Shown: positions 1-9,327 of the stretch, in pieces | Numbering within the stretch: the stretch's first letter is position 1 | Layout of the letters: the number at the start of each line of letters is the position of its first letter | From: Alphaproteobacteria bacterium | Lineage (GTDB): Bacteria > Pseudomonadota > Alphaproteobacteria > CACIAM-22H2 | Direction of reading: 5' to 3' | Assembly: GCA_017308135.1 (NCBI GenBank) | Contig: JAFKFM010000008.1 | Coordinates: 1 to 64,000 of the forward strand | DNA: 64,000 nucleotides | Made by a program: the position numbers and the translations under genes | Notes under the pieces: model-generated | Database searches by the model: none | The model's input: the letters and a program-made list of their open reading frames with translations, nothing else | Told to the model about the DNA's origin: nothing

Positions 1-957
1 CAGAGCTTCTCGATCGGGGCGGGCAATATCGTCCGCTTCATCCAGCCGGATAGCAGTTCGCTGGCGCTGAACCGCGTCATCGGCCCCGACCCGTCGATGA
101 TCTTCGGCTCGATCCAGGCCAATGGCCGGGTCGTGATCATGAACCCGGCGGGGATCTATTTCGGGCCATCGGCGATGGTCGACGTGAACGGCTTGGTCGC
201 GACCACGTCGCGCATGAACCAAGCCGATTTCCTCGCCGGCAATCTCAACTTCTCGATCGCGGGCGACGTCAACGCGCGCGTAATCAACGAAGGCTTCGTC
301 AACGTCGCCCAAGGCGGCTTCGCCGTGCTGTCGGCGGCGGCGGTCGAGAACAAGGGCACGATCGTCGCGCAAGGCGGCACGGTGGTGCTGGCGGGCACGC
401 CGACCTTCACGTTGGATTTCTTCGGCGACGGGCTTTTGAAGTTCGCGTCCACCGGCACGGTCAATCAAGCGCCCACGGGCGCGAACGCGCTGGTCGACAA
501 CTCGGGCACCGTTCAAGCGAATGGCGGGCGCGTGCTGATGACCGCGCGCGCGGCGCGCGACGTGATCAACAACGTGATCAACGTGACGGGCATCGTCGAA
601 GCGCGCTCGGCGCGCATCGAAAACGGCGAGATCGTCATCGACGGCGGCGAGAACGGCACCACGGTCGTCGCGGGGCGCTTGGACGTGTCCGGCAACGAAG
701 CCGATGCCAAGGGCGGCAACGTCACCGTGCTGGGCGGGCGTGTGGAACTCGCGGCGGGGACGGATATCCGCGCTTCGGGCGAAGCGGGCGGCGGCACGGT
801 GCTGGTCGGCGGCGGCCAGCACGGCCAGGGCACGGCCTACAACGCGCAAACGCTTTACATGGACGCGGCGGCGGTCATCGCCGCGTCGGCCACGCTCAAC
901 GGCGATGGCGGCAAGGTCGTGCTGTGGGCGGACGACACGGCGCGCGTCGAAGGTTGA
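1..957 (+). CDS. Filamentous hemagglutinin (TpsA-type) N-terminal part, 5' truncated, ends at a frameshift
   Basis: The frame is open from base 1 with no start visible, so the gene begins upstream of the window. The protein shows the two-partner-secretion domain signature: NPAGIYFG followed by a VDVNGLVATT-like stretch, then beta-helix repeats rich in G, N and V, and the GGKVVLWADDTARVEG block that in large exoproteins precedes the repeat body. This domain normally guides secretion through an outer-membrane TpsB pore; no TpsB gene is in the window. The frame stops at TGA 955-957, exactly where the family sequence should continue. The continuation (GRDGTLLIDP) is found in another frame a few bases later, so this is most likely the front half of a single gene broken by a small deletion or sequencing error. 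The first ATG at 97 is not the true start. Confidence 0.85.
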   Translation, partial: QSFSIGAGNIVRFIQPDSSSLALNRVIGPDPSMIFGSIQANGRVVIMNPAGIYFGPSAMVDVNGLVATTSRMNQADFLAGNLNFSIAGDVNARVINEGFVNVAQGGFAVLSAAAVENKGTIVAQGGTVVLAGTPTFTLDFFGDGLLKFASTGTVNQAPTGANALVDNSGTVQANGGRVLMTARAARDVINNVINVTGIVEARSARIENGEIVIDGGENGTTVVAGRLDVSGNEADAKGGNVTVLGGRVELAAGTDIRASGEAGGGTVLVGGGQHGQGTAYNAQTLYMDAAAVIAASATLNGDGGKVVLWADDTARVEG

Positions 958-3900
958 TCAACGGGCGCGACGGCACGCTGCTGATCGATCCCAACGATTT
1001 CAATATCGCGGCGACCCTTGGCGACATCACAGGGGCCGCGTTGGCGGGCCTGTTGACGAGCAGCAATGTCACGATCGATTCCGATACCGGCGGGACCAGT
1101 GGGACGGGTCTCATCAACGTAAACGATGCCATTACCTATACCGGCGGCGTGACGCGCACGCTGACGCTGAACGCCGTCGGCACGATCAATATCGACGAGA
1201 CGATCACCGCCTCGTCCGGCACCCTCAATCTCGTCCTGCAAGCGGGCGGCGACGTTTCGATCACCTCCGCGATCACGACGAATAACGGTTTTATGCTGGT
1301 CGAAGGACGAAACGGCGTCGGGGCGCTCGGCGGTCTCTTCAACAACTCCAGCAGCGGAACGCTTTCGCTCGGCTCCGGCGCGCTGACGCTCACGACGAGC
1401 GGCGCCATCATTTTCAATCGCGAGGTGACGACGTCCGGCACGGTGACGCTGATGGCCAACGGCGCCGTCACGCAGACCTACGGCATTCTCGGCACGCCCA
1501 CTTTGGTGGTGGGCGGCACCGGCGCCGTCACGTTGAACGAGAGCACCAACACGTTCGGAAGCATCATGCTGAACCGGACGGCGACGACGGAGAACGTGTC
1601 GCTCAATACGTCCATCTCGCCGAACCTTCAACTCTCGACGCTGGGCACGGGCACCTATTTCATCGGCGGCGTGGGCTTCACCCAAAGCGGCGCGATCACC
1701 CAGGATGCGGGCGGCGGCGGCGTCACGATCCAGGGCAATGCGGGTACCGTTACGCTGTCGAACGCCAATACATGGACGGGCGCCCTGACTGTACTGGGCA
1801 ATACGATCAACGTGACCGGCGCCCAAACGGCGACGAGTGCGGGTTCGATCTCGCTCACCGCGACGCGGAATGTCGCAATCTCGTCGAACGTCACGACCGC
1901 GACAGGCGATATCCTCGTCAAGGCGAACGTGTCGTCGTGGACCTTGCCGCATACCGGCACGGATCCCGTCTTCGGCGCGACGACCGGTACCTTCGACGGC
2001 GTGGCGGTGAGCGGCGGCGCTGATTTGACGACGACGGGCGGCAGCATCGCGCTGGGCGGCAAGGGCGGCACGACCGGCGGCCGGGGCGTTTTTATCGATT
2101 CCGGCAGCGTGATCACGACCGGCGGCACGGGCACGGTCGTCCTCGCCGGCGCTGGCACGGCGGCCAGCGCGCATGGCGTCGAGCTCTATCAAATCACGGC
2201 GGGCACGAATTCGATCGTCGCGGGCGGTGCCGTCACCATCAAGGGCGGCGACGGCGCCGGGGGTGACGCGAATTGGTTCGGCGTCGTGATGAACGGCGCC
2301 CGCATTTCGGGCGCGGACGCCATCTCGATCACCGGCCGGGGCGGCGCCAACGGTTCGGGCACAGGCCTCAACATCATGAACGGCGCCGTCGTGTCGTCTT
2401 CCGGCGCCGGTGCGATCACGCTGGTTGGCGAAACCACTTATGCCGGTTCGTCCGGCTTCAGCCTGTCGGGCGGGTCAGTGTCGGCGTCGGGAACGGGCGC
2501 GATCACGATTTCGTCGGCGAAGAACGTCGCGATCGCCGCGAACGTAACGTCGAATTCCGGCGACATCACCCTGATGGGTAACGTGTCGTCGTGGACCGGC
2601 GACAAGTCGGTGAACGCCCCGACCTTCGGTGCAAGTTCCGGCACCTTCGTCGGTGTATCGCTGTCCGGCGGGGCCGACATTACCTCAACAGGCGGCAACA
2701 TCTTCATCGCCGGCCATGGCGGTACCACCGGATTGAATCAGTTCGGTGTTAGTGCGGCGGCAAGCTCTGTCATTTCGACGACGAGCGCCGGCAAAATCAT
2801 TATCCATGGCGAAGCCGGCGCGTCGGCGAGCAACAATTACGGCGACGGCGGTTCGCATACCGGCATCTATTTGAACGGCGCGGCCCCCGGAACGGCGGTC
2901 GATATTACGACGCAAAACGGTTTGATCAAGCTGGTCGGCGCCGGCGATCAGTCTGGCGGTGCGACCGACAACAACGGCGGCGTGGCGCTACTATGGGCGA
3001 AAGCCCGCGCCACGGGCACCGGCAGTATCGAAATAACCGGCACTTCGGCGCCCGTCGGCACGGGGCGCGGCGTCTATATCGGCCTGACCGGTTCGGAAGT
3101 GACGACGGCAAGCGGCAACGTGACGATCACCGGCACGGGTGGCGGTGCCCTGGTCGCAAGCGATCCAAACTTCTACAGCGCGGGCGTGGAGGTCGGTTCG
3201 GACGGCATCGTGCGTTCGACCGGCGCCGGCAATGTGACCATCACCGGAATCGCGGGATCGTCGGGTGCCGGAATCGAGTTCAGCGGCTCGGCCGCCACGA
3301 TCGGCGATGCGGCGATGACCGGCAATCTCACGCTGCGCAGCAACAGCATCGCCAATTCCGCCTCCACGCTGTCGTTGCTGGGCACCAGCGGCGGGACGAT
3401 CAGTTTCACCGGCGAGACCGATAGCACCACCATCGGCGTCAACGGCGCGTCGGGAACGGCCGCCGTGTCGGCGTTGTTGCTGGGCTGGGTGTCGGGCTTC
3501 GGGACGCTTCAATTCGGCTCGTCGACACAGACGGGCGACATCCAAATCCACAGTTCCACGTTCGGGCGCAATTTGACGATCCGCACGCAAGGCGCCGTCT
3601 TCACCAATGCCCTTACTATGGGCGCGAACGATCTGTTCGTCATCGCCGATGGCGGCTTCACGCAAGGGACGGGGGCGATCACGACCTCGGGCGCCGCGAC
3701 TTTCTTCGGCCCCGGCAACGTGACGGCGACGAACGCGGGCAACTCGTTCGGCACCCTGGAAATTTCCAAATCCGGGTCGAGCGCGATCGTCAATATCGCC
3801 ACACCCGGTGCGGGTTTCAATCTCGGTGCCGTGGATATGGGGACCGGCGCGTTGACCTTGTCCGCGGACAGGATGACGCTGACCGGCGCGTTGTCCACAT

Positions 3901-6900
3901 CGGGCGGCGCCGTCAACTTGACGGCGGACCGGTACATCAATGTCTCGCAGAGTATCAACACGCAAGGCGGCAATATCACGATGGCCGCGAACGTCGCCGG
4001 GACCGGGGGCGGCGAGGATTTCGCCGGCGTGTTCATCAACGGCGTGGCCGTTCAGTCGCGCGGCGGCAATATCAACATCACCGGCAAGGGCAGCGCCTCC
4101 GGCACCACCGTCGCCGGTCAGCACGGGATTTTCCTTTATAACGGCGGCGTCATCAGCAGCTACACGGGCGGCGGCGACGCGACGACCGGGACGATCACGC
4201 TGACCGGCGTCGGCGGCACTTTTGCCGGTGGCGACAATGGCGGCGTCACCCTTGTCGGCGCGGCGAGCACGATTTCGTCGCGCGACGGCAATATCACGAT
4301 CAACGCCACCGGGGGCACGGGCGCTTCGGGCGGCAACGCGGGGCTCTATGTCGGCGGCGGCGTGATCAGCACCGATGGTGCCGGCACGATCACGGTGACG
4401 GCGACGGGCGGTGAAGGGAACGCCTCGCGCGGCATCGCCGTGACCGGCAACGCGGGCGCCTATGGCCGGATCGAGACGATGGGATCGGGGAGTATCAACC
4501 TCACCGGCACCGGCGGCAGCACGGCCGGCAACAGCGTCGGCGTCTTCGTCTATGACGGGCTGGCGTCTGGATCGGACTACGGCCTCATCCGCGCCGCCGG
4601 CACGGGCAACTTGTCCATCACCGGTACGGGCGGCGTCGCGGCGGGCTCGAGCAATGTCGGCATCGCGGTGCAGAACACGAATTCTGCCATTCTGACGAAT
4701 AGCGGCACGCTGACGCTCAACGGAACGGCGACCTCGTCGGGTAGCGATCCGCATGGCGTGTACGCGGCGCTTGGCGGGGCGGTGTCGTCGGCCTCCGGCG
4801 CGATATCGATCACGGGAAATTCCACGGACGGGCAGGGAATCTCTCTCGGCGCCGCCACGGTCGCGACCGGTGGTGCAGGCACCCTCACCATCGGCGGCAC
4901 ATCGACGAACCAGTCGGGGTTTGTCGTCACCGGGCCGGCGACATTCACGACGGCCAGCGGTGCGATGACGCTCACGTCGAACAACGGCCTCAATTTCACC
5001 AATACGGCCCTCGTCTCCGGCGGCGGCTTGGTTCTGACCGGCGGTGCGGGCGCGATCACGGCGACCAACGCCGGGAACGCCATCACCGGCACCATCGCAT
5101 TCACGAATTCATCGGGCGGCGTTTCGCTGACGAATGGCGGCGCCAATTCGATCAATCTGGGGACATCGACGGCGGCGGGCAGTCTTACGGTCGTCGCGGG
5201 CGCGGGGATTACCCAATCGGGCGCGCTGACGGTCGGCGGTAATGCGAGTTTCACGGCCGGCGCCGCGGCGATCGATCTTGAGACAAACGGAACGGGCAAC
5301 AGCTTTGCCGGATCGGTTTCGCTGGCGAATAGCGGCGGGAACGTATCCATCGCGGCGTCCGGCGACTTGACGCTGGCGTCCGTCTCGATGGACGGCAATT
5401 TCACCGCCACGGCATCCGGCATTGTCACGCTGAGCGGCGGCCTGACGATGACGACGACGCCGGGCCGTGCCGTTACGATGACCTCGACCAGTGCGTTGGC
5501 GGGGATCAATATCGAAGGCGCGATCACGCTCGACAACGGCAGCGTGACGCTCGCGTCCGACAACTGGATTTCGATCGACCAGAATATTTCGACCGGCGGC
5601 GGCAATATTCTGCTGGACGCCACGGGCCTCTATAGCGGCGCCTATGTCGGCGTCTCCATCGTCAACAGCGCCGTTATCAACGCGGGCGGAGGCAATATCG
5701 TGATCGACGGCACCGGCGGCAATACCGGCGCGGGCCAGCACGGCGTGACGATGGATGGCAGCACGCTGACGACGTCGGGGACCGGCACGATTTCGGTCAC
5801 CGGCCAGGGCGGTCCGTCGTCGGGCGGCAGCAGTCGTGGCGTCTATCTGCAAAGCGGCGCCGATATCCAAACGGTCGATGGCGCGTTGTCGGTCAATGCG
5901 ACGGGCAGCACCACCGGCGGATTCAGCAACGACGGCATCTGGCTGGCGGGTTCGACGATCCGTTCGACGGGGAACGGCAACGTGACGGTGACCGGCAACG
6001 CCGGCAATTATGGGGCCGGCTTCTATCTGACGGGGACGAATGCGGCGGTCCGCACGCTCAATGGCAGTATCAATATCTCCGGCCAAGGTATGCACGATTC
6101 CTCCGGCGTCGTGCTGCTCGATTTCTCGGGCACGGGCGTTATCGAATCCACCGGGACGGGCAATGTCAGCGTGACGGGTACGGGCGGCACGGCGCCCGGA
6201 TCGACCGTCTATGGCATTCGTTTGGCCGATGCCGTTTCCATCACGTCCAATTCAGGCACGCTGACGCTGACCGGTACGGGCGGCTCGGGTGCGGGCGGCG
6301 GTGCCGACGGCATCAATGTCGGCAACGGCGCGACGGTTTCGTCGGGCGCCGGATTGCTGACGCTGGACGGGACCGGCGGTGCCAATGTGGGCGATGGCGT
6401 GAAGGTCGCGGGCGGCGGAACCGTCACGACGAATAGCGGCAATATCGCGATGAACGGCACGTCGACCGGCGGTTACGGCATCGCGATCGCCGGCGATATC
6501 GGCGACGGCGGGATGAGCGGCGACATCACGCTGATTTCCGATACTTTCAATATCACCACCGGCACCGCGACGATGTGGACCACCGGCGGCGTGACGATCA
6601 AGCCGTTGCTCGGCTCGGTCGGGATCGGCATCGGCGGCGGCAGCGGCACGCTGCAATTGGGGAACGACTTCACCTACATCTTGGCGAGCAGCCTGCATAT
6701 CGGCAGCGCCACGACGCAGACGGTCGAAGTGGGGGCTGGCGGCCTGCTGGGCGCGTCGAACGTGCCGGTCTATCTCGAAGGTTCAGACATAGCACTGCTC
6801 GGCAATGTCGACGTGTTGGGCGGCAAGGTGACGTTGCACGCGCATTCGGGCGGCGTCACGCAATCCGCCGCGTCGAACATCTTCGCGCAGAATCTGATCC

Positions 6901-8495
6901 TGCGCGGGAACGGAACTTTCGATCTGACGCGCGCCAGTTCCGGTTACAACGACGTCGCGCGCGTTTCGGCGGACGTGACCGGCAATTTGCATTTGGCGCT
7001 GTTCGGCAACGGCGGATATGCCGACGCCGCGATCGCGAGCGATACCGCCGGCACGGTCACGGGTATCGCCGCCACGGGGAACTTCACCTGGGAAGCGCAC
7101 GATTCGATCGGCCAGTTGAGCGGTGCGGTGCTGAATATCGGCGGCACGACGCAGCTCGACGCGCTGAACGGCGGCATCACGCTTTACGAATCCGCCAACA
7201 ATCTCGGCACATCGATCGACGCCATAAACGGCGCGGGCACGGTCTCCTTGCGCTCGGCGTCGATCGCCGTCGGCGCGCTCGGCATATCGTCGATGGGCGA
7301 TTTGATCCTTACCGCAACCGCCGGCGGCATCACCCAGAGTGCCGCCGTTGCGGCTTCCGGCAATTTCGTCGCGTCGGCGTCGGGCGGCGGCATCTCGCTG
7401 GGCGGATTCACCAATCTCGTCTCCGGCAACACGTCGCTGTCCGCTTCCGGCGGCAAACAGAATATCGGCTGGGCGCAGAGCGGCCCGATGGTCGCGAGCG
7501 CCATCTCGGCGACCGGCGCATTGACGATCGACGTGACCGGCGGTTCGCTCAGCCAGGTCGGCGCGATGAGTGCCGCCGATCCTTCATCGATATCGGTGAC
7601 CGGCGGCAATATCGCGCTGACCCACGCGTCGAACGCGTTCGGCGGCGCTTTGTCGCTGACCGCGACGGCGGGTTCGATCGCGCTGACGAATTCCGGCGCG
7701 TTGACGTTAGGCGCCGTTACGGCGTCGAACGGTTTGACGGTCACCGCCGGCGGCACGCTGAGCCAGAGCGGTCCGATCGTCTTGACCGGCGGTTCGTCGT
7801 CGCTGTCGGCGACCGGCACGATGACGCTGACGGATGGGAGCAACAATTTCGGCAGCGCGTTGGCGCTGACCGGCGTGGGCGGCGATATCCAAGGCAGCGC
7901 GCCCGCGGTCGGATCGGTAACGGCGGTCGGCAATGGTTTCACTTTCAACAGCACGGCGATCGCGAATTCCAGCGGTAGCGGCGGCGGCGGCAACGAAGGC
8001 ACGACGACCAGCACCGTCACGACCGAAACGCTGGCGCAGCTCATCACCCAGATCCTGACCTCGACCACCACGACGGCATCGTCCTCGACCGCGACGACCG
8101 ACGCCACGACCGTCAACCCGGTCAGCCCGGCGGCGGTGCAGGCGATGCTGATCGCGATCCTGGCCGAAGCGGCCGCGCCCGCCGGTGGAACCGGCGGCGG
8201 CGAGCAAGGCGGCGAGGGGACCAACACGCAGGCCGGCAATACGGGGACGGGCAGCCCGCCGGCGGGCACGCCGACCGTGACCGCCGATGCGGGTACGTTC
8301 GGGGCCGGCACGACGATCACGATCAACACATCCGGCGGCACGGTCCAGTCGATCACCGTAACACCGGTCGGCGGCGGCGCGCCGGTCACGATCCTGCCGG
8401 GCTTGTTGAATCTGACGCCGCCCGCGATCCCGACCGCGACCGCGACGGGCACGCCCGGCATCTCGGGCAATTTCCCGCTCAGCTGGCGCCAGTAG
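924..8495 (+). CDS. Filamentous hemagglutinin-like repeat body (C-terminal part of the same frameshifted gene)
   Basis: This 2523-codon frame first matches the family at about base 957 (INGRDGTLLIDPNDFNI, typical of large alphaproteobacterial adhesins). The dozen residues before that are out-of-frame shadow, so the ATG at 924 is not a natural start. The rest is low-complexity beta-helix repeat: G-x-I-T-I/L-x-G-T-G-G units, ITQSGALTV-like units and NNGLNFTN-like units, rich in G, T, S, A, N and almost free of Cys and Lys. The last ~200 residues change character: a Ser/Thr-rich linker, a helical patch, then a Gly/Pro/Thr-rich tail ending NFPLSWRQ. Without the upstream secretion domain and signal peptide this piece could not be exported, so the gene is a pseudogene unless the frameshift is an error. 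Role (adhesin, biofilm or contact inhibition) cannot be told from sequence. Confidence 0.8.
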   Translation: MGGRHGARRRLINGRDGTLLIDPNDFNIAATLGDITGAALAGLLTSSNVTIDSDTGGTSGTGLINVNDAITYTGGVTRTLTLNAVGTINIDETITASSGTLNLVLQAGGDVSITSAITTNNGFMLVEGRNGVGALGGLFNNSSSGTLSLGSGALTLTTSGAIIFNREVTTSGTVTLMANGAVTQTYGILGTPTLVVGGTGAVTLNESTNTFGSIMLNRTATTENVSLNTSISPNLQLSTLGTGTYFIGGVGFTQSGAITQDAGGGGVTIQGNAGTVTLSNANTWTGALTVLGNTINVTGAQTATSAGSISLTATRNVAISSNVTTATGDILVKANVSSWTLPHTGTDPVFGATTGTFDGVAVSGGADLTTTGGSIALGGKGGTTGGRGVFIDSGSVITTGGTGTVVLAGAGTAASAHGVELYQITAGTNSIVAGGAVTIKGGDGAGGDANWFGVVMNGARISGADAISITGRGGANGSGTGLNIMNGAVVSSSGAGAITLVGETTYAGSSGFSLSGGSVSASGTGAITISSAKNVAIAANVTSNSGDITLMGNVSSWTGDKSVNAPTFGASSGTFVGVSLSGGADITSTGGNIFIAGHGGTTGLNQFGVSAAASSVISTTSAGKIIIHGEAGASASNNYGDGGSHTGIYLNGAAPGTAVDITTQNGLIKLVGAGDQSGGATDNNGGVALLWAKARATGTGSIEITGTSAPVGTGRGVYIGLTGSEVTTASGNVTITGTGGGALVASDPNFYSAGVEVGSDGIVRSTGAGNVTITGIAGSSGAGIEFSGSAATIGDAAMTGNLTLRSNSIANSASTLSLLGTSGGTISFTGETDSTTIGVNGASGTAAVSALLLGWVSGFGTLQFGSSTQTGDIQIHSSTFGRNLTIRTQGAVFTNALTMGANDLFVIADGGFTQGTGAITTSGAATFFGPGNVTATNAGNSFGTLEISKSGSSAIVNIATPGAGFNLGAVDMGTGALTLSADRMTLTGALSTSGGAVNLTADRYINVSQSINTQGGNITMAANVAGTGGGEDFAGVFINGVAVQSRGGNINITGKGSASGTTVAGQHGIFLYNGGVISSYTGGGDATTGTITLTGVGGTFAGGDNGGVTLVGAASTISSRDGNITINATGGTGASGGNAGLYVGGGVISTDGAGTITVTATGGEGNASRGIAVTGNAGAYGRIETMGSGSINLTGTGGSTAGNSVGVFVYDGLASGSDYGLIRAAGTGNLSITGTGGVAAGSSNVGIAVQNTNSAILTNSGTLTLNGTATSSGSDPHGVYAALGGAVSSASGAISITGNSTDGQGISLGAATVATGGAGTLTIGGTSTNQSGFVVTGPATFTTASGAMTLTSNNGLNFTNTALVSGGGLVLTGGAGAITATNAGNAITGTIAFTNSSGGVSLTNGGANSINLGTSTAAGSLTVVAGAGITQSGALTVGGNASFTAGAAAIDLETNGTGNSFAGSVSLANSGGNVSIAASGDLTLASVSMDGNFTATASGIVTLSGGLTMTTTPGRAVTMTSTSALAGINIEGAITLDNGSVTLASDNWISIDQNISTGGGNILLDATGLYSGAYVGVSIVNSAVINAGGGNIVIDGTGGNTGAGQHGVTMDGSTLTTSGTGTISVTGQGGPSSGGSSRGVYLQSGADIQTVDGALSVNATGSTTGGFSNDGIWLAGSTIRSTGNGNVTVTGNAGNYGAGFYLTGTNAAVRTLNGSINISGQGMHDSSGVVLLDFSGTGVIESTGTGNVSVTGTGGTAPGSTVYGIRLADAVSITSNSGTLTLTGTGGSGAGGGADGINVGNGATVSSGAGLLTLDGTGGANVGDGVKVAGGGTVTTNSGNIAMNGTSTGGYGIAIAGDIGDGGMSGDITLISDTFNITTGTATMWTTGGVTIKPLLGSVGIGIGGGSGTLQLGNDFTYILASSLHIGSATTQTVEVGAGGLLGASNVPVYLEGSDIALLGNVDVLGGKVTLHAHSGGVTQSAASNIFAQNLILRGNGTFDLTRASSGYNDVARVSADVTGNLHLALFGNGGYADAAIASDTAGTVTGIAATGNFTWEAHDSIGQLSGAVLNIGGTTQLDALNGGITLYESANNLGTSIDAINGAGTVSLRSASIAVGALGISSMGDLILTATAGGITQSAAVAASGNFVASASGGGISLGGFTNLVSGNTSLSASGGKQNIGWAQSGPMVASAISATGALTIDVTGGSLSQVGAMSAADPSSISVTGGNIALTHASNAFGGALSLTATAGSIALTNSGALTLGAVTASNGLTVTAGGTLSQSGPIVLTGGSSSLSATGTMTLTDGSNNFGSALALTGVGGDIQGSAPAVGSVTAVGNGFTFNSTAIANSSGSGGGGNEGTTTSTVTTETLAQLITQILTSTTTTASSSTATTDATTVNPVSPAAVQAMLIAILAEAAAPAGGTGGGEQGGEGTNTQAGNTGTGSPPAGTPTVTADAGTFGAGTTITINTSGGTVQSITVTPVGGGAPVTILPGLLNLTPPAIPTATATGTPGISGNFPLSWRQ
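1869..2733 (+). repeat. Internal duplication in the hemagglutinin body
   Basis: Two copies of a ~70-residue module lie 218 codons apart (copies at about 1869-2084 and 2523-2733). Both read N-V-A-I-x-x-N-V-T, then G-D-I-x-x-x-x-N-V-S-S-W-T, then F-G-A-x-x-G-T-F-x-G-V, S-G-G-A-D, T-G-G and G-G-T-T-G. More diverged relatives that start I-x-x-x-x-x-I-x-T-x-G-G-N-I occur near 3937 and 5566. This is consistent with stepwise tandem expansion of the beta-helix. Confidence 0.6.
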
Positions 8496-8551
8496 CGCCG
8501 CGCGTCTTCGTCCACTATCGTGACGGCCGCTCGTGAACGAGGGAGTCGGCG

Positions 8552-9211
8552 TTGTCGCGCGTTCGGACGAAAACGAAGAAAGCCACGAAACCCCGCGCGC
8601 GGTTGAGCGCCGACCAGTCGCGCGAATTGATCCGCGGCGTGGCGCGCGATCTTTACGTTCGCAACGGCTATGCGGGGTTCAGCTTCGCCGATATCGTCGC
8701 TGTGACGGGCACGACGCGCGCCAATGTGCATCACCATTTCGGCGGCAAGCACCGGCTGATGGCGGAACTGGTCGCGCAATTCGCGGCGGATGCGGAGGCG
8801 CGCATCCTGTCGCATTGGGCGCGTCCGGGCGAAAGCTTCACCATGCGCCTGCGCCGCCAGTTGGCCGATTTGCGCGCGTTCTACGATCGCTACAACACCA
8901 AGCGCGGCGAACGCAATGTGTGGAGCCCGCTGGCACGGCTGCGCTTGGACCTGCCTGTGCTGGGACCGCTGGCCGCGCAAGCGCTGGAGCGCGTCGACAA
9001 AGTCTACGAAAAGGCGTTGACCCAAGCGGTGCGCGAGGCGGTCGCGGCGGGGGAGTTCGCGCCCGCGACACCGGTCGCCGACGTGGCGCGACTGGTGCGA
9101 TTCGTCGTTCAGGCCTGCCCGCCGACGACCCAGGATACCGGCGGTTTCGAGAGCGTCGAAGCCACGTTCCGCGCGCTCGAAAGGGCGATCGCCGCCGCCT
9201 GGCGGCGCTGA
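8552..9211 (+). CDS. TetR/AcrR family transcriptional regulator
   Basis: 219-residue TetR-type repressor. The N-terminal helix-turn-helix spans about residues 25-70 (G-Y-A-G-F-S-F-A-D-I, then TTRANVHHHFGGKHRL, the usual recognition-helix end Y/H-H-F-x-x-K). The C-terminal ligand domain is alpha-helical and not assignable to a ligand. The start is TTG at 8552, preceded by GAGGGAG; no in-frame ATG fits the family N-terminus. A near-perfect 18-bp palindrome overlaps a promoter in the gap to the next gene, so it probably represses the dioxygenase and transporter genes downstream. The lysine/arginine-rich first 16 residues are a common TetR extension. Confidence 0.9.
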   Translation: MSRVRTKTKKATKPRARLSADQSRELIRGVARDLYVRNGYAGFSFADIVAVTGTTRANVHHHFGGKHRLMAELVAQFAADAEARILSHWARPGESFTMRLRRQLADLRAFYDRYNTKRGERNVWSPLARLRLDLPVLGPLAAQALERVDKVYEKALTQAVREAVAAGEFAPATPVADVARLVRFVVQACPPTTQDTGGFESVEATFRALERAIAAAWRR

Positions 9212-9245
9212 ATCCCGATATTGCGATGCGGCAAAGTGCGGCGGA

Positions 9246-9274
9246 TTGACACGCCCTGTCCAATCCCCGATACT
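9246..9274 (+). promoter_or_regulatory. Predicted sigma-70 promoter
   Basis: TTGACA at 9246-9251 and GATACT at 9269-9274 are separated by 17 bases, a near-consensus housekeeping promoter in the 116-base gap ahead of the dioxygenase gene. The TetR-type palindrome overlaps the -10 element. Confidence 0.55.
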
Positions 9275-9289
9275 TACTTGCACGTAAGT
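9272..9289. promoter_or_regulatory. Palindromic TetR-type operator
   Basis: ACTTACTTGCACGTAAGT is an 18-bp inverted repeat in which only one pair (T78/C83) is mismatched. It covers the -10 box of the predicted promoter and lies about 40 bases before the dioxygenase start, the classic position for repression by the adjacent TetR protein. Confidence 0.6.
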
Positions 9290-9327
9290 CAGTCGCGATA
9301 GCGCGACGGCGATCGGGGAGGAAGCGA

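Noticed and set aside
2000..7900. Regular short repeats that might be a CRISPR array
   Set aside because: They are degenerate codon-level repeats of a beta-helix protein, with no constant repeat or unique spacers.
7184..9283. Long antisense frame spanning the adhesin end and TetR gene
   Set aside because: Crosses two supported plus-strand genes and shows no family character.
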